Shown here in pieces: positions 36,801 to 44,061 of a stretch of DNA of 64,000 nucleotides (position 1 is its first letter; each line of letters opens with the position of its first letter). The position numbers and the translations under genes are program-made. The notes under the pieces were generated by a model. The model was not told the origin of the DNA, searched no databases, and was given only the letters and a program-made list of their open reading frames with translations. Source of the DNA: UBA4416 sp035439445 (GTDB taxonomy: Bacteria > Bacteroidota > Bacteroidia > B-17B0 > Aurantibacillaceae); assembly GCA_035439445.1 (NCBI GenBank), contig DAORKG010000001.1, positions 1 through 64,000 on the forward strand, read 5' to 3'.

Positions 36801-38033
36801 CCCGCTTGTGATGATACTTTTTCCAGCTGCAATATTGATAATTGGGAAAGTTCCTCCCCATCCAAGTGCTATTCCACCGCCTGTTGTATTTGGACCACTT
36901 TGAGAAACATAAATGTTTCCATTAAATTGGCTTGTGCAATTGTTTCCAAAAATTATCCTGCCGCCTGTTGTAGATGTATTATTTGCATATACATCATTGT
37001 TGTATGTATCTGCTGTACCGTTAGCAAAACCAATATAACCGTTACTAGAGTTATTTACAGTTAAAACACCGTTGTATGTGTTGCCTCCATTTGACCAGTT
37101 ATTCATGATTGTTCCACTGATATTGTAGTTAACGGCAGCTGCAAAGGTTGATGTTTGCGCAGTAATGATACCGGCATTTATAGTTAAACTTCCATTAATA
37201 CTTGAACCATAAATATTAACCGCACCGCTACTTCCAGGAGATAAAGTTAATGCAGTTGATCCGGTTTGTGAAAGATTGTATAAGTTCAAAGCTGCACCGG
37301 CAAATGTTCCGCATGTTATTGTATTTCCTGTGTTTAATGTTACAGTGCCAACTCTTCCAATTTGAATTAAACCAGAACTAGTTGGGTTATTTACCGTTAC
37401 GTTTGCATTAAATGCCACATTTCTTTGATAGCCGATATACAAGGCACCAGTATTTGTTGTATTGAATGTTGTAGATGCATTAAATGTTTCATTTCTTCCC
37501 GCTGCACCATTTGTTAATAATAAGTAACCGGTACCTGCGTTTGTGATTGATGTAACTCCATTAAATACATTATTACCTGTAGATTGAATATTTGAAGCAC
37601 TATTTTTTGTAACAGTAACACTTCCGTTAAAAGTACTTCCATTAAAATACACATCATTTACATTAGCTGTGATATTAGCTCCAAATGTTGTTCCGGCAAA
37701 AGTTAAAGATGTTGCAGTAGAGTTAAATGTACCATTGTTACAGTTTCCTCCATTACAAGCTACTACTCCAGTTGTGTTTAAAGTAAAACCATTCAGGTTT
37801 AAAACTCCACTTGTGATAGTAAGATTTGTTACTGTGGTATTTCCACTTAGTATACAGTTATTTGCACCGGTAACTATGGTTATGTTATCAGCGGCGCCCG
37901 GAACACCATTAGGTGTCCAATTGGTGTTGGTTGTAAATGAAGTGGATGTTGTTCCATTCCATACATAAGAAGTTTGGGCAATTGAAGTTCTGTAAAGTAA
38001 AATTGCAGTAAAAAATAGTAATATTTTATTCAT
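30804..38033 (-). CDS. Giant repetitive cell-surface protein with T9SS type A sorting domain
   Basis: A 2409-residue secreted protein. The signal peptide (MNKILLFFTAILLYRTSIAQ) is followed by an opening segment (WNGTTSTSFTTNTNWTPNGVPGAADNITI) typical of Bacteroidota beta-helix-like surface proteins. From about residue 100 to 2000 it is built of about ten degenerate modules of roughly 140-250 residues. Each contains FNG-x-T/V-type strands, a GKTI-x-GGxGFSAGxLxL line and an FTQLGSAxxxL line. The composition (Asn, Thr, Gly, Ser) fits a long beta-solenoid adhesin or matrix protein. The C-terminus has a domain with PLPIELLYLNAYPNEKKVNLDWATASETNN and then the type A sorting domain (NIFPNPAHSYIIIKA ... 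LANGIYYVVIKKGEQTENIKISL) for T9SS export and anchoring. Function in adhesion is inferred. Confidence 0.9.
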   Translation of the reverse strand: MNKILLFFTAILLYRTSIAQTSYVWNGTTSTSFTTNTNWTPNGVPGAADNITIVTGANNCILSGNTTVTNLTITSGVLNLNGFTLNTTGVVACNGGNCNNGTFNSTATSLTFAGTTFGANITANVNDVYFNGSTFNGSVTVTKNSASNIQSTGNNVFNGVTSITNAGTGYLLLTNGAAGRNETFNASTTFNTTNTGALYIGYQRNVAFNANVTVNNPTSSGLIQIGRVGTVTLNTGNTITCGTFAGAALNLYNLSQTGSTALTLSPGSSGAVNIYGSSINGSLTINAGIITAQTSTFAAAVNYNISGTIMNNWSNGGNTYNGVLTVNNSSNGYIGFANGTADTYNNDVYANNTSTTGGRIIFGNNCTSQFNGNIYVSQSGPNTTGGGIALGWGGTFPIINIAAGKSIITSGTYNSGYLQLYRVQQADATPINLNTTGTTNVILTGNVFTGDFTVTAPDITPNGGTYNGTATFNKTGGTSNHNSGNLNIFNSTCTINQTSSTGYFMLGYNSADQFNDNITVTSTGTGGIRLGHNGGTGTPTLASGKTINIGGAGFSAGYLLLGSFTQLGSAAINLPMTGTGSAFYISNPAGPCVIGGALTVTAADLYIQGGTFNGATVFTKTGGTSNHNNGNQNIFNSTLTINQQSNNNYFMLGYNSNDLFNDDITVTSTGTGGIYLGYSSGTGTPTLASGKTISIGGAGFSAGFLYFGAFTQLGSAPINLTLTGASTSLNFRASTFGGDFTSSSPAYYIASSTFNGIFNATKTGASNDANPGGNTFNGTTTIANSGAGYFGFAWSSPDTWNGDVTFTNSGSERILPAWNVAGNMFNGNITVNSTGSSTGIHFCGGASSTATLAATKTINTGTFDKGYLVLNRFTQLGNAAINLNLSATANYLAVGPTSTFGGNFTAVAPSVNNIISTTFNGVVDITKNGAANDQWTGGNTFGSSATILNSGTGYVQLGNNNPDVFNGDVTFSSSGSSYISPSNNSTGNLFNGNITVNSFGSSLGINFGPGASSTSTLAATKTIQIGGSGFTSGYLLLQRFTQLGSAPISLTLPVGSNYLSIGPNSTIGGNLTVDAQSINNIRQSTFNGIVSITKNGNTNDAWTGGNTFNSTSTFINNTAGYLLLGNGSPDIFNGDVTFTNTGSERILPAYNSAGNLFNGNINVNSTGSSVGIHFCSQAISTATLAATKTIQVGGSGFTSGYLILPRFTQLGSAAVNLPLGLAANYIQFGPSSAFGGNVTSTSPGLLFNGCTFSGTVNSTKTGTTNDQGSGNNIFNGNATFTNSGAGYLMFGNGNLDQFNAASTFNNTGSSSIYVAYNSSNNVFGGLATFNNSPTANTLIYVSPYSAGTVFNDNIVVTSTNGQGVHFCGSNATASATLVTGKTITVGGAGFSAGTLLLKQFTQVGATPQSLTLSGSSILQYGPSSTFNGNITSVSPRLYFNGCTFNGTANCTKNGATDDQSTGNNIFNGVTTITGSGSGYLMFGNGNSDQFNNTTSFINTGTNNMHIAYNSSNNIFGGVTTFSNSPTGNFGIYIASYSSGTQFNDNIIVSSTTGQGVQFCSGNATATATLAASKTISIGSAGFSAGTLLLKQFTQVGATAQTLNQATGSGVLTLGPSSRFDGNVNFNFPQVYLNGTTYNGTTSIQKNGATDNAGNGGNIFNSTTTITNSGSGYLLTGNVSSDAFNGVTTFNNTGSYRIYFAHNHGGQTTTFAQATTLNASKTGGADGWSYFIAEGSNANVRFDGDLTINIAGTLQSNLRALQGSNSTATVNGNLNINLTNTNSNTQVQLGTVGTTSYNGNITLVNTGAGTGGGVFFNTSATATSTLASGRTISLGAGGFTAGTLSLIRFTQLGNTAQTLTQTTGTGILISGPTSTFNGDVDFNFPQIYLNGTTYNGTTTIRKNGATDNASVGGNIFNGTTTITNTSANYIRLANTNADNYNADATFAQNNSGVLAPNYNANCIYGGNVTVSSSGTFTITFGSGTGTATFSGGNAQTINKSGSVGNPVFTRLVMNKTANDVTLNTRVNISTSLTLTQGLINTTSSNILNMNNAATTTIGNALSYINGPMNYDMALNGSRTLNFPIGKVADWRPAVLVATHNAGTSYTYKAEVTNADAQNLGYTKPATVDVISQVHWWDIDRNVTASGVASPTTNVSGNQTITLYYGTNDAVTDPTNLTIVKNRFNASSTWFDIGGAGSSAGTGSITSTSTPSAFNSFSRFTLANRIGGVNPLPIELLYLNAYPNEKKVNLDWATASETNNSHFEIERSSDGVNFEYVASINAHGDGNSLSKQTYTSVDEKPYKGISYYRLKQVDKTTEFKYTHVVSVEFKDNSYVNIFPNPAHSYIIIKASEDYINASLKVINTIGVEVVANQSLETFNGLVDLSHLANGIYYVVIKKGEQTENIKISLQK
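32480..36340 (-). repeat. Tandem degenerate coding repeats in the giant surface protein
   Basis: The plus-strand motif CCTAATTG[TA]GTAAA or close variants (coding the FTQLG/FTQVG line) recurs near 32488, 33247, 33820, 34399, 34908, 35408, 35905 and 36330. Spacings are about 760, 573, 579, 509, 500, 497 and 425 bases. Adjacent units are clearly related but diverged; the ones near 33.2-34.4 kb carry an extra subunit. Confidence 0.8.
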
Positions 38034-38156
38034 AGTATTATTAAAAATCTACTATAAATATATACAGAAAAAAATTATGCCTCAAACTCATTTAACAAAT
38101 TGTTAATGAAATACATAGTTTTAACAATTTTGATAAAAAAGAGGTGTTTTTTGTGC

Positions 38157-39500
38157 TTAAAAAGGTCTTGTTCTGGCTTTCCTTTCGGCAATACGGCGTT
38201 GGTTTTCTTGTCGGCGTTTACCTCCTAAGTTCACTTTTTTATTTTTCTCTTTCTTTTCATGGAAAGCACCTCCACCCGAGAACTGAGCAACTTTTGGTAA
38301 TTTCTTTAAACCTTTTTCTCTGGTTACCGGTTTTTCGTCTTGTGTTAAATTCTCCGATATTTCAACCGCTTCAGGCATATCCAACATCACAATTTTTTTC
38401 TTCATCAGAGTTTCAACTTCCTTTTGCATTGGTGCATCTTTCTTGGTAATAAAGCTAATGGCAATACCTGTTTTATCGGCGCGGCCGGTTCTACCAATAC
38501 GGTGAATGTATGAACTGGAGTCCTTTGTAGGCATATCAAAGTTAATCACATGCGTTACATCTTTTAAATCCAATCCACGGGCAATCACGTCGGTTGCAAT
38601 TAGCATACGATGCGTGCCTTCATCAAACTTTTTAACTGCACTAAAACGCTGCGGCTGAGATTTGTTAGAATGTATCACCCCAATATCTTCTGCAAATTCA
38701 GATTTTAGTTCTTCGTAGATATCGTCGGCAATTTTTTTATTCTTCACAAACACTAATACTTTCGTAAATGCCTTTTCGGTTTGTAATAAAAACTCCAGCA
38801 AATTTACTTTGGTGTAAAAATTTGGAACAGAATACGCTTGCTGAATAATTTTTTCTAGTGGTGTTCCACGGCTTATTAACTCAATGTACTCAGGCTTTTT
38901 AAAATAGGTGTCAATCATCATTTCCACATCTTCGTTTAATGTAGCCGAGAACATTAAGTTTTGACGTTTTTCAGGAAGGATGTCTAATATTTTTATTAAT
39001 TGTGCTCTAAAACCTAAGTTCAACATTTCATCTACTTCATCAATCACCAATTTTTGAATGCTGTTAAACTGAAGTGTGCGGCTCAAAGTCAAATCAATTA
39101 ATCGTCCTGGTGTAGCTACTAAAATATCTACACCATTATATACTTGTTGTTTCTGTGTATTGATGTTTCCTCCACCATACACACCTACACAACGTGCTTG
39201 CATGTATGTAGAAAGTTTAGCTACTTCATCTACCACCTGCAATACTAATTCACGCGTTGGAACTACAATTAATACACGCGGCTGGCGTTGCTCAGAATAT
39301 GTTAACTGACGTAATATTGGCAATAAGTAAGCAAATGTTTTACCTGTACCTGTTTGTGCAATACCTACAGCATCTTTACCTGACATAATCACAGGAAATG
39401 CTTTTTCCTGAATAGGTGTGGGTGTATCAAAGCCAATATCGTTTAAGGCATTTAATAATTGTTTGCTTAGGTTTAGGTCTTTAAAAGTAGTCATCGCCAA
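38157..39500 (-). CDS. DEAD-box-family RNA helicase (DEVD variant)
   Basis: A 447-residue superfamily 2 RNA helicase. The Q motif (TPTPIQEKAFP) is at about 26-36 and Walker A AQTGTGKT at 48-55. PTRELVLQV follows at 81-89, motif II at 154-157 reads DEVD rather than DEAD, then SAT in LMFSATLNEDV and HRIGRTGR near residue 330. The C-terminal 70 residues are highly basic (KKEKNKKVNLGGKRRQENQRR), typical of RhlE/CshA-like enzymes that unwind structured RNA in ribosome assembly or decay. The start could also be Met3 (39494). A TATCTTTA box at 39521-39514 close upstream is a weak promoter candidate. Confidence 0.93.
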   Translation of the reverse strand: MAMTTFKDLNLSKQLLNALNDIGFDTPTPIQEKAFPVIMSGKDAVGIAQTGTGKTFAYLLPILRQLTYSEQRQPRVLIVVPTRELVLQVVDEVAKLSTYMQARCVGVYGGGNINTQKQQVYNGVDILVATPGRLIDLTLSRTLQFNSIQKLVIDEVDEMLNLGFRAQLIKILDILPEKRQNLMFSATLNEDVEMMIDTYFKKPEYIELISRGTPLEKIIQQAYSVPNFYTKVNLLEFLLQTEKAFTKVLVFVKNKKIADDIYEELKSEFAEDIGVIHSNKSQPQRFSAVKKFDEGTHRMLIATDVIARGLDLKDVTHVINFDMPTKDSSSYIHRIGRTGRADKTGIAISFITKKDAPMQKEVETLMKKKIVMLDMPEAVEISENLTQDEKPVTREKGLKKLPKVAQFSGGGAFHEKKEKNKKVNLGGKRRQENQRRIAERKARTRPF

Positions 39501-39534
39501 TTGTTGTATTTGGTAAAGATACGTTAAAAAACTT

Positions 39535-39612
39535 AGTCCCGCAGATTCCGCTGATGAACGCAGATTATTTTTGTTATTATTTGTTTTTATTCTGCGAAAA
39601 TTAGCGCTATCA
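39535..39612. repeat. Intergenic repeat with CGCAGATT units
   Basis: CGCAGATT occurs twice in direct orientation separated by CCGCTGATGAA. An inverted partner, ATTCTGCG, lies near 39590 and GCGCTATCAG beyond. The layout looks like a dispersed intergenic element. No reading frame or T-tailed terminator is visible. Confidence 0.4.
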
Positions 39613-39624
39613 GAGGGAGAAAAT

Positions 39625-39837
39625 TTATTTTTTCAAAGGTTCCAATAAGTACTCCAAACCATTAGATTTAATTTCATACATCGTAGCTAACATCATCCCT
39701 AATTTTCCTTCAGGAAAACCTTTCCGCTGAAACCATTCTAAATATGAAACAGGGAGATTTGCTAAAGTTGTGCCTTGGTAACGACCATATGGCATTTTTA
39801 CTCTAACCAATTCTAATAGTATTTCGGAGTTATGCAA
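39625..39837 (-). CDS. DUF3820 family protein
   Basis: A 70-residue protein whose core MPYGRYQGTTLANLPVSYLEWF matches DUF3820, in which the MPFGKYKG-x-x-L-x-D-L-P-x-x-Y-L-x-W pattern is diagnostic. The family has no firmly established function, though members are annotated as quorum-sensing-regulated factors or putative cytoplasmic proteins. It starts two bases after lepB ends, so it is the last gene of the parA-parB-dapB-lepB run. Confidence 0.85.
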   Translation of the reverse strand: MHNSEILLELVRVKMPYGRYQGTTLANLPVSYLEWFQRKGFPEGKLGMMLATMYEIKSNGLEYLLEPLKK

Positions 39838-39839
39838 AA

Positions 39840-41681
39840 TTATTTTTTTGCTTTGTTTTTCTCCTTACGCTTGCTCCAGAAACTATAACCAAATCCTAAT
39901 AATGCAATAATAGCTACTGGTATTTTCCATGAAACTAAACCATCTTCGCCTACATAACACATAAAACGTTCCCAACGGAATTTACCTTCATGAGAATTTT
40001 TTGTTAACGAACCCAAGATAGATTTTCCACTAATAGGATTTTTAGTAGGGTCCTTCATGCTAAACCACACAAATACCGGACGACCAACTACATGATCAAA
40101 TGGTACAACTCCCCAACTGCGACTATCTGCAGAGTTATGACGATTATCTCCCATCATCCAATAGTAACCCTGCTTAAATGTATATGAAGTGATAGGTTTG
40201 CCATCATATAGTACCTGAGCACCGGATTTAGTAATGTGATGAATACCATCATCATAAGTACTCAACATTTTTTCATACAGGTAAATATTGCCTGTGTCAA
40301 TTTTCACTGTCATACCTTCAGATGGTAATGTAAATGGTCCGAAATTATCATTGTTCCATGCGTAACTAGGATTATGAGGGAAGATTCTTGAATCATAATA
40401 GCCTTTTGGAGTTACTTCCTTTTCAATGGAATAAACGTTTAATTGTTTTTTAAATTCCTGAGCTGTTTTTTCGGTCATGTTAATACTGTATAGTATCGTA
40501 TCATGAGAAGAAAGTGTATTAACATAATTCTTCAAAAACGTGCTATCACTTCTTCCACTATTTTCATCTGTTAATGATTGATAGTATAAATCTTTTGCTC
40601 CATTTGGATATTGAACCAGATTAATGCGATTTATCTCATCAACATAAATATCCAAATCATCCAATAGATTAAGTGTTATGAAATCAGTTTTACATTTAAC
40701 AAAATAATGATGTTGTGCATGTTCAGGCATCTCTTGTTTTTTATCGTTGATGAATATTTCTCCGTCTTTAATTTCAATTTTATCACCGGCAATAGCTACA
40801 CAACGTTTTACATAATGTTCACGCTTATCAACAGGACGCCCTGTTATTTTACCAACAGGTTTTTCGGGGCCGTTCACAAAGTTCCATGCTTGAGAATAGT
40901 AAGATGAGTATGGTTTTTTAGAGTTATCTTTTAGTCTCTCGTTCTCTGCAATTTCTCTCACAATTTGATAATAACTTGCATTTTGCATACCTAAAGCAAC
41001 AGTATCTCCATCAGGGTAATTAAATACCACTATCTCTCCATTTTTTGGTTTTGAATAACCCGGCAAACGGAAATAAGGAATTTTAATCCACTCTAAATAT
41101 GATTTAGTGCTTTCTGTAAATGGTAATGTGTGGTGTGCAAAAGGAAATGCTATTGGTGTTTGTGGGACTTTTGCGCCATAACACACTTTATTTACAAATA
41201 AGAAATCTCCTACCATTAATGATTTTTCTAATGATGATGTTGGAATAGTAAATGCTTCGAAAAAAAATCCACGAATAATAGATGCAGCAACAACAGCAAA
41301 GATGATTGGGTCTGCCCAGTTTTTAATAAATGATGATTCAGTTTTAATATCAGTAGTTCCAAAATATTTAATGTCTTTATTGAAACCTAAGTACGCAAAA
41401 TACAGATAAGGCATTAGTGATGCGTAAATCAAATCATTATTCATGCGTTTTTTAAACGCACGAGCCAAATGAAATCCATATACGCCGTACATAATTAAGT
41501 TTACGCCAGGTACAATCATTATTAATCCCCACCATTTAGGACGGTTAATTATGGTACCAACTAACCAAAAATTGTATACAGGTATTAATGCTTTCCATGC
41601 TGGAAGCCCTGCTTTTTCAAATATTTTATATAAGCCTACAAATGAAATTAAAACGAGTATTAAAAAAATAATGTTGCCCAT
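39840..41681 (-). CDS. lepB: Signal peptidase I, long Bacteroidota form
   Basis: A 613-residue inner-membrane protease that removes signal peptides. The N-terminal part (1 to about 110) holds several hydrophobic segments of the DUF5684 type (LPAWKALIPVYNFWLVG). A membrane segment near 125-140 leads to the catalytic box IPTSSLEKSLMVGD, in which Ser150 aligns with the catalytic Ser of LepB. The catalytic Lys292 lies in HYVKRCVAIAGD, and box E reads GDNRHNSADSRSWG. The length is more than twice that of E. coli LepB without the insert, as usual for this phylum, with an extra domain between Lys292 and box E. A C-terminal membrane segment (IPVAIIALLGFGYSFW) and basic tail close it. Confidence 0.94.
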   Translation of the reverse strand: MGNIIFLILVLISFVGLYKIFEKAGLPAWKALIPVYNFWLVGTIINRPKWWGLIMIVPGVNLIMYGVYGFHLARAFKKRMNNDLIYASLMPYLYFAYLGFNKDIKYFGTTDIKTESSFIKNWADPIIFAVVAASIIRGFFFEAFTIPTSSLEKSLMVGDFLFVNKVCYGAKVPQTPIAFPFAHHTLPFTESTKSYLEWIKIPYFRLPGYSKPKNGEIVVFNYPDGDTVALGMQNASYYQIVREIAENERLKDNSKKPYSSYYSQAWNFVNGPEKPVGKITGRPVDKREHYVKRCVAIAGDKIEIKDGEIFINDKKQEMPEHAQHHYFVKCKTDFITLNLLDDLDIYVDEINRINLVQYPNGAKDLYYQSLTDENSGRSDSTFLKNYVNTLSSHDTILYSINMTEKTAQEFKKQLNVYSIEKEVTPKGYYDSRIFPHNPSYAWNNDNFGPFTLPSEGMTVKIDTGNIYLYEKMLSTYDDGIHHITKSGAQVLYDGKPITSYTFKQGYYWMMGDNRHNSADSRSWGVVPFDHVVGRPVFVWFSMKDPTKNPISGKSILGSLTKNSHEGKFRWERFMCYVGEDGLVSWKIPVAIIALLGFGYSFWSKRKEKNKAKK

Positions 41682-41731
41682 GTTTATTGTTTGATATTTT
41701 GTTGTTTAATGTTTTTGTTGAAGCGGTGTAT

Positions 41732-42439
41732 TTAAATTAAGTCGTTCATGGTAAATATACCTTTTTTACCTTTAATGTATTCAGCAGCTATTACAGCGCC
41801 TAATGCAAAGCCTTTTCTGTTATGTGCTTTGTGCATGATTTCAATGTCATCTACTGCTGATGTGTATTTGATAATGTGTGTGCCCGGAACTTCTCCCTCT
41901 CTAACATCTTTAATAAATAAGGTTTCGGGAGTTTTATCTGTAATGCTCCATTGTTTTTTGCGTTCAATTTTATCAAGTACTTGATTAGCTAATGTAATGG
42001 CAGTTCCGCTTGGTTTATCTAATTTATGGATGTGGTGAATTTCTTCCATCTCAACATTATATGAATCGTATTTATTCATTAAATCAGCTAAGTATGAATT
42101 GACTTTGAAAAATAAATTAACGCCTAAACTAAAATTAGTAGCATGAAATAATGCACCGTTTTTTTGCTGGCATTCTGTTTCAATTTCTTTAAATGCATCA
42201 TACCAACCGGTTGTGCCTACTACTACAGGAACTTGAGCATCCAAACATTTTTTAATATTTGCAACAACAGTATGGGGCGTGCTAAATTCAATAGCTACAT
42301 CTGCTTTTTGAAAATCTTGTTTTAAGAAAGTGGATGCGTTTGTTTCATCTACTTTTAAAACAATTATATGTCCTCTTTGTAAAGCGATTGCTTCGATCTC
42401 TTTACCCATTTTACCGTATCCTAGTAATGCAATATTCAT
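41732..42439 (-). CDS. dapB: 4-hydroxy-tetrahydrodipicolinate reductase
   Basis: A 235-residue enzyme of the diaminopimelate/lysine pathway that reduces 4-hydroxy-tetrahydrodipicolinate with NAD(P)H. The nucleotide-binding GYGKMG is at 7-12. The catalytic region HHIHKLDKPSGTA spans 135-147, with the substrate-binding Lys142 and the GT loop at 145-146. VGTTGW at about 74-79 is also typical. The compact length is normal for Bacteroidota. It starts three bases after the DUF5683 gene stop, so both are co-transcribed. Confidence 0.95.
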   Translation of the reverse strand: MNIALLGYGKMGKEIEAIALQRGHIIVLKVDETNASTFLKQDFQKADVAIEFSTPHTVVANIKKCLDAQVPVVVGTTGWYDAFKEIETECQQKNGALFHATNFSLGVNLFFKVNSYLADLMNKYDSYNVEMEEIHHIHKLDKPSGTAITLANQVLDKIERKKQWSITDKTPETLFIKDVREGEVPGTHIIKYTSAVDDIEIMHKAHNRKGFALGAVIAAEYIKGKKGIFTMNDLI

Positions 42440-42442
42440 GTG

Positions 42443-43027
42443 TTATTTTAGATTTAACTTCAGAGTTAAACCTGCTTGTAATTTATTATTATAATCAAAA
42501 GTGGAATAAGGTTTTAGTTGAAGACTTAAATCATCGCTCACGTCAAATGTTTTTAAATGAGCGTCCACATTAGCATCTATAATATTTACCAAGTAAACCA
42601 ATGTTCCTACAATAATCGCATAATCTCTGTATTTGCGATAATATCTTTTTTGAGTTATTAATTGGTCGTTACTATATAATGTAGAATTTACAGTGTTGGG
42701 ATCGTCATCATTTGCATAACGAAGGTTGTCGCTATAGTATTTATATTTTACATGATTTGTAACACCCCAATACCCAATTCCTCCAAGTGCTACATAAATT
42801 ACCGGAGCTTTCCAATATTTACGATTGTAAATTTGCCCTAATCCTGGTAAGCAAGCACTCATAATTGTTGCTTTTCTGGCAGAAGAATAGATTGCTTTAT
42901 TTACTATCTTTTTTTGACGTATTGAATCTTTTTTAATTGCCAGATATAAAGAGTCGTTTTTTTGTGCTTGAACATATGTGCTCAAACAAACAAAACCTGC
43001 TATTAAATATGCTGCTAAAAACTTCAC
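42443..43027 (-). CDS. DUF5683 membrane/envelope protein
   Basis: A 194-residue protein with an N-terminal signal or anchor (MKFLAAYLIAGFVCLSTYVQA). The DUF5683 core reads KATIMSACLPGLGQIYNRKYWKAPVIYVALGGIGYWG, followed by RYYRKYRDYAIIVGTLVYLVNIIDANVDAHLKTFDVSDDLS. The family is confined mainly to Bacteroidota, where it lies between parB and dapB; its function is not known. A hairpin with T tail separates it from parB. Confidence 0.9.
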   Translation of the reverse strand: MKFLAAYLIAGFVCLSTYVQAQKNDSLYLAIKKDSIRQKKIVNKAIYSSARKATIMSACLPGLGQIYNRKYWKAPVIYVALGGIGYWGVTNHVKYKYYSDNLRYANDDDPNTVNSTLYSNDQLITQKRYYRKYRDYAIIVGTLVYLVNIIDANVDAHLKTFDVSDDLSLQLKPYSTFDYNNKLQAGLTLKLNLK

Positions 43028-43035
43028 CTAATCAA

Positions 43036-43076
43036 AAATAATCACAAGAGATTATTTGTTTTATCTCTTGTGATTA
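43036..43076 (-). terminator. Hairpin with T tail between parB and the DUF5683 gene
   Basis: Arms 43039-43052 (TAATCACAAGAGAT) and 43063-43076 are perfectly complementary over 14 bases around a ten-base loop. On the minus strand the stem runs into TTTTTG just after the parB stop. It should terminate or attenuate transcription into DUF5683-dapB-lepB. Confidence 0.75.
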
Positions 43077-43084
43077 GTGGTTAG

Positions 43085-43981
43085 TTAATTTATGTCAAAA
43101 AAAGATAAAATATGTTCTAATTCAGTGTCGTTACTAAAGCTCAAAGTGATAGAGCCAGCGCCTTTTGCATTGCGTTTGAAATCAAATGACTTACTGAAAA
43201 TTTTCTCTAATTTTTTCGCGATTTGTTTATCCTCTATAGTTAATGGTTTTTCTACACGAGTGGTTTTTGGTTTGAATGCTAATTTCTCACCACGAGCTAA
43301 TTCCTCTACCTGACGCACTGATAATTCATTTTCAACGGTCATAGCAAAGATTGCTAATTGCTTATCTTCATTATCAATACTTAATAGAGCACGAGCATGC
43401 CCCATTGATATATCTTTATCGCGTACTGCTTTTTGAATAACAGCAGGTAATTTTAATAAACGTAAAAAATTTGTTACTGTACTACGTTGCTTATTTACTT
43501 TTTCGCTTAGTTGTTCTTGAGTTAAATTACACTCATCGATTAAACGTTTGTAACTTAATGAAACTTCAATCGGGTCTAAATCTTCACGTTGAATGTTTTC
43601 TATTAAACCCATTTCTAACATCGCTTGATCATTAGCTACGCGAATGTATGCAGGGATTTCAGTTAGGTTTGCTAATTGTGATGCTCTGAAACGACGCTCA
43701 CCTGAAATTAATTGGTATTTGTCATAACCAAGTTTACGAACTGTTATTGGTTGGATAATACCATGTTGTTTGATTGATTCAGATAATTCCTGTAAGGCAA
43801 TTTCTTCGAAATTTGTACGTGGTTGAAACGGGTTAGCTTCAATATCTTTTATTTTAATAATGGCAATAGATCCTACAACAGGAGACCCTTCGCCACTTTG
43901 TTTGGTTGTAATATCTGTTTTAGCATTTTCTAATAATGCACTTAATCCTCTTCCTAATGCCGGTTTTTTATTTGTACTCAT
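43085..43981 (-). CDS. parB: Chromosome-partitioning protein ParB
   Basis: A 298-residue ParB/Spo0J. The N-terminal LGRGLSALL (9-17) is the short peptide that stimulates ParA. The ParB/Srx CTP-binding domain holds NPFQPR (50-55) and GERRFRA (94-100). The central helix-turn-helix region follows (LTQEQLSEKVNKQRSTVTNFLRLLKLP), and the C-terminal dimerisation domain ends FKRNAKGAGSITLSF. It binds parS and spreads along DNA to guide origin segregation with ParA, encoded just upstream. No parS site was found in the window. Confidence 0.96.
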   Translation of the reverse strand: MSTNKKPALGRGLSALLENAKTDITTKQSGEGSPVVGSIAIIKIKDIEANPFQPRTNFEEIALQELSESIKQHGIIQPITVRKLGYDKYQLISGERRFRASQLANLTEIPAYIRVANDQAMLEMGLIENIQREDLDPIEVSLSYKRLIDECNLTQEQLSEKVNKQRSTVTNFLRLLKLPAVIQKAVRDKDISMGHARALLSIDNEDKQLAIFAMTVENELSVRQVEELARGEKLAFKPKTTRVEKPLTIEDKQIAKKLEKIFSKSFDFKRNAKGAGSITLSFSNDTELEHILSFFDIN

Positions 43982-44061
43982 TTCCTATAGTTTTAAATTC
44001 TTTGTTTTTAGTTTTTAATGTTTTTTATTTAACAACAAAAACTTAACACTGAAAACTGTTC

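Noticed and set aside
30804..38033. CRISPR or DNA-level tandem array in the 32-37 kb repeats
   Set aside because: The repeats are long, diverged and in frame with one continuous coding sequence; they are protein modules.
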